Under the pieces are notes generated by a model. It was given only the letters and a program-made list of their open reading frames with translations. It ran no database searches and was not told where the DNA came from. A program made the translations under genes and the position numbers. Below are positions 32,426 through 43,787 of a stretch of DNA of 64,000 nt, in pieces (position 1 is the stretch's first letter; the number at the start of each line of letters is the position of its first letter). The stretch lies in assembly GCA_006386115.1 (NCBI GenBank), contig VFIW01000102.1, forward strand, positions 62,001-126,000, given 5' to 3'. Source of the DNA: Globisporangium splendens (Eukaryota > Oomycota > Peronosporomycetes > Pythiales > Pythiaceae).

Positions 32426-34645
32426 ATGAGCATGAGCGCGAAGCAAGTGGAGAGCGCCGTCAAGACGGAGGCGAGCAGCGCGCGCGCGTCCCCCACGAAG
32501 AAGAAGCAGCGCGTGGACGCGTCCGCCAGCTCGTCTGCCGGCTCGTCTGCTCTGCTAGTGGTGGCAGCGGCAACGTCTTCTTCTTCTGCGCCGAGCGCGG
32601 CGCCGTCGACGCCGTCAGGAGGCGGGAAACCCGTGGCCAAGTCCAAGTTCTGCATCAACTGCCAGAAGGAGCTGACGCGCAACATCCGCATCACGTGCAT
32701 CGAGTGCATCTCGCCGACGACGCAGCTGCCACTCATCGAGCTCTGTGTCGAGTGCTTCGCTGTGGGCATCGAGCTGGGGAACCACAAGAAGACCCACAAG
32801 TACACGGTGTCCGACTGCTTGGCGTACTCCGTCGTGCGCGAGTCGCAGGCGTACCTGCAGAATATGAAGGACACGGCCAATGCGCCTTCGGCAACGTCGA
32901 CGCCACAGAAAGACAGTGGCAGTTCAGCTGGAGCTGCTGCTGGAAATGCAGGTGGTGCTTTGTTGGCAAGCGACTGGACCGCAGATGAAGAGCTCCTGCT
33001 GCTAGAAGGGATCGAGATGTTCGGCATGGGTAATTGGAAGGATATCGCGGAGCATGTCGGCACCAAATCGGAAAAGAAATGCGAGGCGCACTACATGGGT
33101 GCGTATTTGAGCACAATCGACTTGATGCCGCGCTTTCTGGACGACCCAGAGGCGCCGAATGCCACGGAAGAGAAGAAAGTAGCGGCAGCAAACGGTGCCA
33201 TTCAGCCAACTACAGCGTCAGACGCAATTGCTCCCGCGACACCAGCCACAGGAGCTGCCGCTGCGTTGTCTGCGAACCCAGGCAGCGAGCTCGCTGGGTA
33301 CATGCCACTGCGAGGCGACTTTGACGTCGAATACGACAACGAAGCCGAGCTGATCTTGGCGGACATGGAGTTCTCCGAGGACGACCATCCGACGGAGCGT
33401 GAACTGAAGCTTAAGGTGATTGAGATCTACAACTCGAAACTCGATGAACGCGAACGCCGCAAGCGATTTGTGATCGAGCGCGGGATGCTGGACTACAAGC
33501 GCCACCAGCAATCGGAGCGGCGTCGTCCAAAGGACGAACGTGAGCTCATTGCACAGATGCGTCCATTTGCGCGATTCCAGACCCCGAAGGAGCACGACGA
33601 CTTTGTCAACGGACTGGTCACCGCCATGCGGCTTCGCAAACAGATCCTGTTGCTGCAGGAGTACCGTAAAAACGGTGTGCGGACCCTCGCCGAAGCCGAA
33701 CTCTACGACCAGGAGAAGAAGAAGCGCGAAGTCGACCAAGCGCTTCAAAAGCAGCGTGACAATGCGCCGTATTTATATGAATCTGGGCGACCTGTATCGA
33801 GTGGTCGCGATCGCGCCAACCGATGGCTGAATCGAGACCAAGGTGTGAACGGAAGTGAGGCGCCCAGCGACAAGAACGTGCACGACCAGGATCACCCGCG
33901 CACGCGAGGCAGTGCTGCACCCGCGGGTCCTTCCTTGACCTCGTCGTTCTTGATTGATGGGACGCCAGGGTCCCACCTGCTCACTCCGCAAGAGAAGGAG
34001 CTGTGTTCGAAACTAAAGCTGCTTCCAAAGGTATGTGGGCTTGTTGAGTTTGGCTACTGAGCTGTTTCTTATGCCTCTATGCTGTGCTTGCCTTTGCTTT
34101 GTTGCATCAGCACTACTTGGTGATCAAGGACGCGCTCGTTCGCGAGTGCTACCGATTGGGGTACTTGTCCAAGAAAACCGCCAAGGAGATCGTGAAAATC
34201 GGTATGTGCTAATTTTATCGTTGTTGAGTATTCCGTCGACAAGATAGGCATACTGACATGAAATTGGGTATGTTTTCCTTTCTGTGGGTGTAGATGTGAA
34301 CAAGACAGGTCACATTTACGACTTTTTTGTCAAGTGTGGCTGGGTCCAGACGGAGAACGCAGCGCCAAAAGGTTCGTCAAGTGTTTTATCTCTTTGGCGC
34401 ATCCTTATCTGTCTCGACTCACGCATTTGTTCTCTAATTTTGTCTCTATGACAGTGTCAGCATCTCCAAAGGCGAAATCTGCACTAGCGGATCCTTCTGG
34501 GTCTGCTGCAATTCCCCAGATCATGATTATCCCAAGCGGTGCTCCGACAAAACCTGGCCCCTCCACCGCGGCGACACAAGACAACAGCACGCCGTCAAAA
34601 CGGAAAGCAAGCGAACTCGCAGTGGCATTCGGAACGAGCCGCTAA
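32426..34645 (+). CDS. ADA2: Transcriptional adaptor Ada2
   Basis: Four exons: 32426-34030, 34111-34201, 34294-34371, 34455-34645 (654 residues). Order of domains: low-complexity basic N-terminus; ZZ zinc finger at about residues 74-125 (FCINCQKEL, CIECI, ELCVECFAVG, HKYTV); SANT/Myb domain at about 180-235 (DWTADEELLLLEGIEMFG); the central Ada2 region (MPLRGDFDVEYDNEAE, FARFQTPKEHDDFV); and a C-terminal SWIRM domain spread over the small exons (LVIKDALVRECYRLGYL; TGHIYDFFVKCGWV). Ada2 binds Gcn5 and Ada3 in SAGA/ADA histone acetyltransferase complexes and stimulates nucleosome acetylation. The Ser/Pro/Lys tail after SWIRM is unusual in length. A plausible initiator (TCATTAGCC) lies about 20-30 bases upstream of the ATG. 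Confidence 0.93.
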
Positions 34646-34869
34646 GACACCGATGCGACGCCATTCACTCCCATTTCTAGTCAAATAAACACCTTTTCAT
34701 TTCTGATCTTGAGAGCTGCATTTCGAATCATGATCTTCAACATCTCTCATCTTCAAAATTGATCGTTTCCTTTGGACCGGTTCACTTGCAATGTTTAGCC
34801 GGTTCAGTTTCTCCCGAATGTTGTCAATGGCAACATCACACATTTGCTGAGAAGAAGAACGAAGGCAGG

Positions 34870-37014
34870 ATGAGCATCCTGGATGTGATCACGGAGCAGC
34901 GCCGCGCGGACGTGGCGGCCGCCAGACTCCTCGTGTCGGAGCAGCAGCTGCGTGACAGAATCCGCGCCACGGAGACCGCGCTCGGACCCGCGCTCGACGT
35001 GCTCGGCCGCCTGAACGCGCCCGTGGTGAGTGGAATGAGCGTGTGGCGGCTCCCTGAAAAGAAGGAGAAGAATGAAGATGGTGATTTCATACATGGGATG
35101 TCGCTATATGTGCTTCATATGTGTGTGATCTTAACAGAAGCAAGGATGGTCGGATATCGCGCTGGCGGCGGAATTCAAGCGCGCGAGTCCGAGTAAAGGC
35201 GACATTGCGCTGGAGCTTGAGATCAAAGGTATCGTGCGATGCATGATCCTTTCCTTACATAGCGTTGTTGCTGCAACGATTTTTCCCTCACCTAATGCGT
35301 TATGCTGTGCGGTATCGTGTACTGTAGATCAAGCGCAGCAGTACGCGTCGGGAGGTGCGAGCATGATCTCCGTGCTCACGGAGCCAAAGTGGTTCAAGGG
35401 TTCACTGGACGACATGCAAGCGGCGCGTGAGGTCGTGGAAGCGCAGCAACACCGACCGGCGATCTTGCGCAAAGACTTCATCATTGACGAATACCAGCTG
35501 CTCGAAGCACGCGCGTATGGCGCCGATTGCGTGTTGCTCATCGTGGCGATTTTGACGCCAAAGGAGCTCACCCAACTGATTGAGGTGCGATGTGTGTAAA
35601 TACAAAATGCCTCATTCGATTGTCGTTGCTGATAGGCTCTATGGAATACGTCGTGCGATGACTAGGCGACGCACAAACTCGGAATGGTCCCCCTCGTTGA
35701 AGTGAACAGCGTTGAGGAGCTTGACATCGCGTTGAATGCGAACGCAAGGTAGCCATTCCGTTTGTTTCTCTTTGGCTGCTGTGGTTCTGTGTGCTCACTC
35801 TAGGCTTCCTTTTTACCCAGACTCATTGGTGTCAACAATCGTGACCTGAAGACCTTCAAGCTGGATTTGGACACGACGGTGCGTGTAGCAGACGCGATTC
35901 GCGCTCGTGGTATCGCTCTCGGTCGTGACGGTGTGACGCTTTTTGCGCTGAGTGGTATCCATTCACGTGCGGATGTTGTGAAGTACGAAACGTGTGGTGC
36001 CCGAGGTATCCTCGTCGGTGAGTTTCTGATGAAGAGTGGCGATGTGGAGAGCACAATCAACAAACTTTTGACGGTGCGTCGTAGTTCGCGCGAGTTTGCG
36101 GACTTTTTCACGCAGCCGCTTGCCAAGATTTGTGGCGTCACGAAGCTGGAATATGCCATGGCCGCCTTGCGCTCGGGCGCGAACTTGATCGGCCTGATTT
36201 TCGTTGAAAACTCGGCTCGTTGTATTGACGTGGAAGAGGCGAAAAAGATCGTCCACGCAGTGCGTCAGTATGGTGAACGGACGGGTCCAGTTCTTCCTGA
36301 TGTTTTGGAGAAATCAGGCGTGACGAGTGAACTGCACACGAACGAATGGTTCCAGAAAAATGCTAACGGACTCCGTCAAGTGTGTTCGCGCTCTCCATTG
36401 GTCGTCGGCGTCTTTGTCAACAAAACTGCTGCTGAAATGAATGCCGTCGCCGAAGAAGTTGGTCTCGATATTGTGCAGCTTCACGGAGACGAAGGCTTTG
36501 ACATTTGCAAAGACATCAACGTCCCCACGATTCGCGTGTTCCACTTGCCTGACACAGTGAACACCGACAGCGTAGACGCCGAAGCGATCCTGCAGCATGT
36601 GCAAGGAGGTGAGCCATTCTGTGTACCTGCATGCGTTGTGTATTCATGGTGGTTGCTGATTTGATATGGTTTTTGTTTGTTTGTTTTTATTTCAATCGTA
36701 CAGGCCTCGCAAACTTTTTGCTCCTTGACACCAGCGTGAAGGGTCAGCAGGGCGGCACTGGCGTGACATTCGACTGGCGCATCGCGGCGCTTTTCAACCA
36801 GGCGCGTCTTCCGTGTCTGATGGCAGGTGGCTTGACTCCTGAGAACGTGTCCAAAGCGGTCTCCATCGCACATCCATTGTGTGTCGATGTGAGCAGTGGC
36901 GTGGAAATCAAGGGCTCGCCTGGCGTGAAGGACGTGGCGAAGGTGTCGGCGTTCCTCAAGGCGGTGAAGGATTTCCTCTCGGTCGCGTCGCTTAAGATCG
37001 ACGAAGAGAGCTGA
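34870..37014 (+). CDS. TRP1: Indole-3-glycerol-phosphate synthase / PRA isomerase fusion
   Basis: Six exons: 34870-35025, 35138-35228, 35328-35584, 35666-35748, 35821-36608, 36704-37014 (561 residues). The first half is IGPS with its catalytic residues in place: [56 protein letters not shown] and ALSGIH. The second half is phosphoribosylanthranilate isomerase: [14 protein letters not shown] (catalytic Cys), [13 protein letters not shown] and [11 protein letters not shown]. The protein performs two consecutive steps of tryptophan synthesis (PRA to CdRP, CdRP to indoleglycerol phosphate) in the cytosol. The same two-domain order is known from Escherichia coli TrpC and Phytophthora parasitica TRP1; fungal genes usually have an added glutamine amidotransferase domain, absent here. 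The insertion in the isomerase ([20 protein letters not shown]) is longer than in bacteria. Confidence 0.94.
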
Positions 37015-38515
37015 ATACAAAGAGAAGACTGATAGGGAACTCTAAAGGTTGCGTAAGAAGCGTGGGGGGGGGAAATGGCGAAGGCTCGGAAGACGCAGGG
37101 CATGCTGCAGTGTGGTTGATATCCAATAGACAACAAGAACAGGTGTCCTCATTGTGTGTGTGAATGATACCACTTTACAAGTTTGAATTTCTGTTTTAGT
37201 ACCCTCGTTTTTGCATTGTTGCAGGTGAAAAGCCAGTTGAAGTCAAAGCAGAGTGATGGTCCCACTTTGGTGAAGTCCACATTGCGGTGTCCTCTCTGAA
37301 CGACAACTTCAACTGGGAAGCCGCCATTCCGCGATTTGCCGCCTACTGCTCAAGTCGAGTCGAGTCGTCGGTCGGCAAAGAGAGACCCACCGCGAGGTAC
37401 GAAAGAGAAAGCGCTTGTTGCGAGCAGGTACTGATGCCTCCATGTTGTTCGTGTGCGCTTGCGTGTTGTGGAGCGCAACGCAAGTTCATTTATGCTGGGA
37501 AACTGTCTGACGTGTGTCGTGCGCTCGTTTGTTACAAGTACAAAAACCCTCTAGAAGACAAGAACGTGAAGGAGCAAAGCTCGTTCACAACAATGCAGAA
37601 TGCGATCTGACACAAGACTCCAAGCGAAAGGTACTACAGCTTTTGGTCTGTTTTCGTGTGATTTGCTTTGGAAAAGGAATGCTGGTCCATGAATTGGTTG
37701 TACTAGATTGCAGCCGAAGACGCCGCCATCGTGCCAAAGACAAAGCACAACGTCGGCAAATCAGAAGAAGCGACTGTGTAAGCGCAGTTTGCCTTTCTTT
37801 GGCGCAAATGCGAGCGACTCGGACCAAAGTGAGATTCGAGATTCGAGTTGAGAGCAAGACAGCGCGGTTGTAATACAACGAACGCTGGTAATTGACTATT
37901 GGGATCGCTCAGAAGAGTGTCTTGAGCGAAAATGAGACCATGTGGATATGATCGACGAGATATCTTCTTCCCGAGAAGAGCACATATCGTCGACTACGCT
38001 GGGAGATGAGCACAGTATTTTGGAGCCCAATATGTTTCCGTGCACTATACCAGGCGGGATCGAGCACTGGACATTGTGGAGTCGAGATGAAATGGACGAG
38101 CGAGAGCGAGAGTGTGAAAAGCTGGAATTTTGATGGGAACTCATCTCAGTCAATTGGTCTGTTCCATGTGCACGTGCACTTTCAAGTTGAAGTGGGGCAA
38201 CGAGTGCTGTTATGCGAGTCCGATCGTCAGCGAAGTTCTGGGGAGCAACTTCCAAAAAATACACCCCAGTTTTTATGACAAAGATATCAAGTGGAGCTCA
38301 TTTCAACTATTCTGGCACACACTCAAATCAACAGAGCATAACCAATGCAATTAAAGGAGAACCTGTGGGATTCTTCATGTGGAAGCATTCACGAGCGTAA
38401 TACGTCATGGACTTCGTTGATACTATGGGAAGGTAGCCGTAAAGAAGCAACGTAAGGTGAGAATCAAACTACCTTGGACTGTGCAAAGCATGGAGGAAAG
38501 CCTTCCAAGAAGCGC
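37015..38515. other. Intergenic, 1.5 kb, nothing recognised
   Basis: The region lies between the 3' ends of TRP1 and the catalase-peroxidase. Open frames are short and lack family character. Confidence 0.5.
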
Positions 38516-40594
38516 TTAGTACGATCCGTCGGTGTTGTAGTGGTCAGCGGTCATCAACTTGGACCAAGCGGCAGAGAAGGCTTGCTTGAAGACGTTCTGG
38601 TTCGATGCGTAGACCTTCACGATCCCGCTGAAAGTAGGGTCCGTGAGGAGAGCGTAATCAGTGTCCAAGATGTAGACATCCTTGCCGTCAGCCTTGTACT
38701 CCTTGTCAGACACCTTCGTCCACTTCTCAGAGATCAAGAGCTTGTAGAACTGGTTGGACAGCTTCGACGGATCGCTCGTGTAGCTGCCAGTGAAACCCAA
38801 GCGCTTTTGCTGGACAGGGCTGCGAAGACGGCCAGCAAGAGCAACAGTGTCAAACGCAGTCAGACCCATGACCTTCATGTTGTCGCGCACGGCAATCGAA
38901 GCGTTTTTGTAGTAAGTGCGTGGAGCCAAGTGGTCCGAGTTCGAGCCGTCAACAGCGTCCACGCGTCCACCAGTGAAGTCCATTTTCATAGCACCAGCTT
39001 CTTCAAGAGCGACTTGACCCGCCAAGACGATCAAATCCGCCATCGACAGGTTCGGGGTCGAAGACTTGACACTCTCCAGCGCAGCGATGACTTCGTTCAT
39101 GCCGGCATTCAACGGCCAGTCCTTCTGTGGAGAGAAGCGGATCTTGGCGCCGTTGCAGCCACCAGCATAGTCCGTGAGACGGAAGGTCGAGGCGCATTGC
39201 CACGCGAGGTTGACAAACAGCGCGCCGTTGTACACCTTGCTTTCACCGCAGTTCTGGTCGCTGGTCAGACCCGAGACAGGAGTGGTGAGAAGGTTCTTGA
39301 TCTGCTTACGCGCGTCCTGGAAGTTAGGAAGCTGAGCTGGCGCAGCCGGAAGAGGGTTCTGGAATGGCTGAGCAGGTGGCACGTTGTTGCCACGGCAACG
39401 CGCGACTGGACCCATGTCTCGCGAAGTCAACTTGTACCACGCGTGCGAAAACGCTTCGTTCAAGCTGGTGATGTTTGACGCAAACTCGGTCGCGAGCGCT
39501 TTGTACGATGGGTCGTGCAAGAGCGCGATATCGGCGGTAAGCATGCGCACTGGAGGAGTCGTGTCTGGCACTGGACGCCATTGGTTGTGGTTGCCAGGAC
39601 CAATGAATTTCTCCCACTGGAGGTTCGTGAGCCCTCGGAAGTACCCGTTGCCCCACTTGGTCGGCGTGAACGTCCACGCGCCTTCGAATCCACTCGTGAA
39701 AGTGTTGTTGCCCTTGCCCTTGCTTGGACCTTCGCCACAAGTACCTGGCCATGGGTTCACTGGGTCTTGCTTTGGGTCTGGACCAGCACCAGTTGGGCAC
39801 GCGCCGTGGGTCTTGCCGAATGCGTGGCCGCCACCGATCAAGGCAACCGTCTCGCGATCGTTCATGCCCATGCGGTTGAAGGTGTCTCGGATATCAGCAA
39901 CCGTGAGAGCTGGGTCAGGGTTGCCCATTGGTCCTTCTGGGTTGACGTAGATGAGACCAAGCGTCGTGGGACCGAGTGGAGCCTTGCATTGCCCGTCAAC
40001 TTCGCATGGCGCGACCTCTTCTTGTTCAGGAGTTGGTCCGAGTTGGAGACTGTTGGTGCCATCGGCGTCATCACGACGACCGCCGCAGAAACCAAGCACT
40101 GGACCGCCCATGCTCTCAATCGCGACGTTGCCAGCGAGAACGATGAGATCACCCCAAGACAAGCTGTCGCCATACTTGCCCTTGATCGGTTCCAAAAGTC
40201 GGAGCGCCTTGTCGAGGTTCGTGTTGTCTGCCCAGCTGCGCTCTGGGTTGAAGCGAATACGGCCACCATCGCAGCCACCACGTCCATCGGACGAGCGGTA
40301 CGAGCCATTGCAGTGCCACGCGAGACGGATCATCAAGCCACCGTAGTGGCCGAAATCAGCCGGCCAGAAGTCTTGCGAGTTGGTCATCAGGACCAAAAGG
40401 TCCGCCTTGACGGCATCGTAGTCGACCACATCACAGTTCTTGCTCGCGTACTGCTCGCTCGAGATCGTGCGATCTTGGCCGGCGACAGCAGCCTTGGTGT
40501 CGTAGCCGAATGGGCACTTGCCGGCAGCAGCAGCAGCTCCCGTTGTCGCAACAGCGGCGATGGCAGCGAGGAAGGTCGCGACGCGGATGTTCAT
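38516..40594 (-). CDS. katG: Secreted catalase-peroxidase (KatG)
   Basis: Intronless, 692 residues from the ATG at 40594; upstream frame has no ATG that fits. Signal peptide MNIRVATFLAAIAAVATTGAAAAA, so it is secreted. The N-domain carries the distal haem site with Arg, Trp and His (MIRLAWHCNGSYR), the Tyr of the Met-Tyr-Trp cross-link (LIYVNPEGP), and the proximal His (GGGHAFGKTHGAC). The C-domain is the usual non-haem repeat (LFVNLAWQCASTFR, where the His is lost). The enzyme removes hydrogen peroxide by catalase and peroxidase cycles. KatG in microbial eukaryotes is generally of bacterial origin, and secreted forms are known in plant-pathogenic fungi, where they answer the host oxidative burst. 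Here the absence of introns fits transfer or retroposition. Codon use is not visibly different from neighbours. Confidence 0.94.
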   Translation of the reverse strand: MNIRVATFLAAIAAVATTGAAAAAGKCPFGYDTKAAVAGQDRTISSEQYASKNCDVVDYDAVKADLLVLMTNSQDFWPADFGHYGGLMIRLAWHCNGSYRSSDGRGGCDGGRIRFNPERSWADNTNLDKALRLLEPIKGKYGDSLSWGDLIVLAGNVAIESMGGPVLGFCGGRRDDADGTNSLQLGPTPEQEEVAPCEVDGQCKAPLGPTTLGLIYVNPEGPMGNPDPALTVADIRDTFNRMGMNDRETVALIGGGHAFGKTHGACPTGAGPDPKQDPVNPWPGTCGEGPSKGKGNNTFTSGFEGAWTFTPTKWGNGYFRGLTNLQWEKFIGPGNHNQWRPVPDTTPPVRMLTADIALLHDPSYKALATEFASNITSLNEAFSHAWYKLTSRDMGPVARCRGNNVPPAQPFQNPLPAAPAQLPNFQDARKQIKNLLTTPVSGLTSDQNCGESKVYNGALFVNLAWQCASTFRLTDYAGGCNGAKIRFSPQKDWPLNAGMNEVIAALESVKSSTPNLSMADLIVLAGQVALEEAGAMKMDFTGGRVDAVDGSNSDHLAPRTYYKNASIAVRDNMKVMGLTAFDTVALAGRLRSPVQQKRLGFTGSYTSDPSKLSNQFYKLLISEKWTKVSDKEYKADGKDVYILDTDYALLTDPTFSGIVKVYASNQNVFKQAFSAAWSKLMTADHYNTDGSY

Positions 40595-43479
40595 CTTTGA
40601 TCGAAGTCTTTTGCTTGGGTCGTCGCAAGCCAGGAAGGTGCTTTGCGTCTTGCGAAGAAAAAACAATTGTGAGCAGCTCCAAACGAACACAAAAAACAAC
40701 AACAAGCAGCCCAACCCACTAGCAACGAACAGAAACAACCTGCTGTTCTCACTGCTGTTGGTACAGCGTCCCGCACTTTCCGTTGGTCTGCTCTTGGATC
40801 ACGTGTGGAGGAGAAACCACTGGCTTTTCCAGCCGCAAACAAGCACCCATGGGAGGAGAAAATCCGGAGAGTGAAAAGATCTCACTTGCAGTGGCCGAAC
40901 GGGAGTCCATAGAAGGTTCAGTCGTACGACATGGATCTGCGGAACCACTGGAAAACGCCGCATGATCGTCAGACGCTGAGACATAAAAATATCCCAGTCT
41001 TCCTGACAACTTCAACGTTTGAATGTGCAACCTTGAGGGATCGGAAACTCCGACCAAGTCGCACGCGACACACTTTGACAAAAAAAGCTATTTGAAACGA
41101 ACAAATAAAGCATCATATCCAGGGAGCAATGGCTGCTGTGGCGTGCACGCGCGCAAAGCATGAGAATCCGGTGATTGTGGCTGCTTGCCAGGTGGTTTCA
41201 GGTTGAAAGCAACAGACTTTTCCGACCTACCCCTACAAACCAGCTCAAGATTAGTAAAATGAGTCCGTTGAAGTGCTTGCCACAGTGATGTCATGGTCAG
41301 AAAGATTTTCTTTCGACATGCCCTGATATAAGACGAGTATTGGGTACTCTGCACGAAAGCAAACTTATGGGTTCATATTACAGCGCGCAACCTGACACAG
41401 AACTTCAGCGAGAGGGCGAGCGACTCGTCTGCCGTTGTGTATTTCTTCCACAGACGCTGTGCGGTGGGTTCGCGCATGAGGTGCGAAATTTTAACTGAGC
41501 GGGGCAGCAGGTAATTTGGAATTCAGACTGCTGGGGATTAATTTGGGGATAGTCAAAGAGCGAAAACATGGCCAACTATTGTTTAGTCGGACCTATTCGA
41601 GGTCGGTGATAAAAGCGCGAAGCTTCCGGCCTCGTCGTCCTCCAAGACCTCTGAACAGCTAATTGCATGGCAATGTCGGTGGCTGGAGAAGTACGGCTAC
41701 TTGCGGAAAGGTGTATTTAGTGCTCGCTATGGTGCTGAAGAGCGGTGCCCTAATCATCCTTTTTTTATATCGGCGACAGAATATCGCGGAGTCGATCGAT
41801 CCAGCACCTTTGTCGTGTCTTTTCACAATGGATATGCCTCGTCGTGGGATTGAAAAGGGTTAAGCGTATCTCAACTTTCGCCGTTTGAAAAGGTGCGTTT
41901 GGCATCAAACGATCTGATGGCTTGTTTCGAGTTCTAATCCTCGTTCTTTTCCGGCAATGTAAAGCCCATGAACTCGTTGCTCACTCTGCAGGAGATCGCA
42001 ATCATCCAAGTAATCAGACTGACTGTGGCCAGTTCGCCACAGCGCTCACATGAGCATTCCGCTTCGTGTACTTGAAATATTTGAACGTAGTGTTGCACGC
42101 CTTCTCGCCCATGTCCGCCGTCAACTCCTTGTCCTACCTACCTGAGCTGCATAGACATGCACATTGCACCTGATTAAGGCTTTTGAGAATTGTGAGAGAA
42201 AGGCCGCGATTTTTGTAGTTGCGTTCATATCCATTTGATTCACCGTGTTGGGGATTGGAATGAGCCCTTGCATGTTTCGCTAACCTCGATGCCTGCTTTA
42301 GTGTCTTATATTCGTACTTACCTATACAACACTGCAAGGTAGACACTGTCAACCTAAAGATGGGAGGAGGAGGAGGTAGTGTTGGTTTCTGCTTCGACGT
42401 GTGGAAAGGATGCGCTCTCGTATTTTGTGGCTGCAAGGGGACAACCGATCTTTTGGCAGATGAGCACGACACGCTGCAGGCCGTCTTTTGTGCACTCTTG
42501 AAGTTAGAGAAAGGTTGAAGGGGTAGCCGAATCAGTTGTCAATATGGCGAAATCCCTCTCTAGAGCCTCATGCACAACCAGCGCGCACGGTGCAAAGGAC
42601 AAGCAGGAAAAATGCAAGCGCAGCACAGCTAGCTGATAGGAAGCAGGCACTTGTGCTTGCAGCCAGCGTCAATCGATCCCCATGTCTCAAAATGAGACTA
42701 AATGGCCAATTTTGTTTCTACCTGCCGATAATCGTTCTCTGAGCTGAAAATTGTCTATCGCTGCATAACAGACTAATCCGAAACAACAGCAGCAGAATCG
42801 AGATCTCCACTCCAGATGGTCATGGGGTGCACCTGCAATCTCGACACGAATACGGACTCACCTGTAAACATCGGATTTCACAGAGTTGCCTTTACCTTTC
42901 CCGGTTGATCTGGTCGCTCACATTTATCATGGTAGGCAAGTCTCCTGTGTACTTCGTACCACGCACGCATTGCCAATGCACCTGGAAAGTTGGCGCATGA
43001 CTGTAGATCCAGTTAACTAGGTAAACAGGTGTGCATACGAAACAAGATGCGCACTCGGGAATGGCGTCATTGAGACTAAGATCGTACGATGCATCTCAAT
43101 CGAACGTTCGGCGGCTTGCGGGTGTTTCTCATTAATTCTGTATGATTACGGCTTGCCACTGAGTTAGCGTCGCGTCATTGACAAAGGTTCAACAGGATGG
43201 ACTGGATAGTAAATTGTCTGATGCACAACCTTGAAGTTGTCGGTTGATAGAACGATGATGGTGCTGGCTTTAAGCACTTTTGTGCTTTGCAAGCGCGCAA
43301 CAGCTTCGAAGGATAGGAATCGCGTTTGAAGTGATGCTTTAGAGGATTTGCAGAACACGGTGGTTGATGATGACGAATAGCACTTCTAAAAGCGTCAAGT
43401 GGTTGTTGGGGTAGATAGAGATAATGCAAATGGTCCGAGGCACAGGACAATGAATAAAAGACTACAAAATCGAGAGTTA
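40595..43479. other. Intergenic, 2.9 kb, nothing recognised
   Basis: The catalase-peroxidase promoter lies at its left end and the U2 remnant at its right end. I see no open frame of convincing character and no tRNA. The last ~100 bases before 43480 should be the 3' flank of the U2 gene (minus strand). Confidence 0.5.
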
Positions 43480-43631
43480 GGCTTCACAAGGGAAAAGGTG
43501 CAAGCCCCTGGAAACCAGCTGGAGCAGTGAGTCAGCAAGCCAACTGCACCACCAGATGCTTCGAAAAATGAATGTGAAAATAAAACCGGGTTTGTCGCCC
43601 AGTAATCAGTTTTCACACTGATTAGAACAGA
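43480..43631 (-). ncRNA. U2 snRNA gene 3' part, diverged (remnant 3)
   Basis: Minus strand begins CTGTTCTAATCAG, matching the U2 sequence just after the branch-point-recognition region. There follow stem-loop IIa (AATCAG/CTGATT), IIb (weakened by substitutions: CTGGG/CCCGG), an Sm-like site ATTTTTC and stem-loop IV with the TTGCACC loop but mutated stem. The 5' end of U2 is replaced by retroelement A. It is more decayed than the other two remnants. Confidence 0.8.
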
Positions 43632-43745
43632 GAAATGTTGATATATTACCAGTTAGTGACCACTCGTGAGATATGCATGTCAGTAGAAAAAAAAGATTGT
43701 CCTAAAAGTGAGGGTGTCCTAGTCCTAACTGGGTTTTTGAGGGCG

Positions 43746-43761
43746 GTTCCCTACGTGGGTG
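43746..43761 (-). promoter_or_regulatory. Conserved 3'-end motif of the U2-targeted elements (A)
   Basis: GTTCCCTACGTGGGTG (plus-strand reading) occurs here, at 53952-53967 (B) and at 61194-61209 (C), although families A and B differ strongly around it. Its CCC-TACGT-GGG core can form a small hairpin. Position near the end of the RNA suggests recognition by the RT during target-primed reverse transcription, which is an inference. Confidence 0.45.
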
Positions 43762-43787
43762 GTGCCCTTTCGGTCGTATGACCCGCA

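Noticed and set aside
38516..40594. Bacterial contamination as the source of katG
   Set aside because: It lies in one contiguous window between eukaryotic genes, carries a eukaryotic-style signal peptide and shows no foreign base composition.
41920..41945. T-arm-like sequence around CGAGTTCTAATCCTCG, possible tRNA
   Set aside because: No matching A box or cloverleaf arms upstream.
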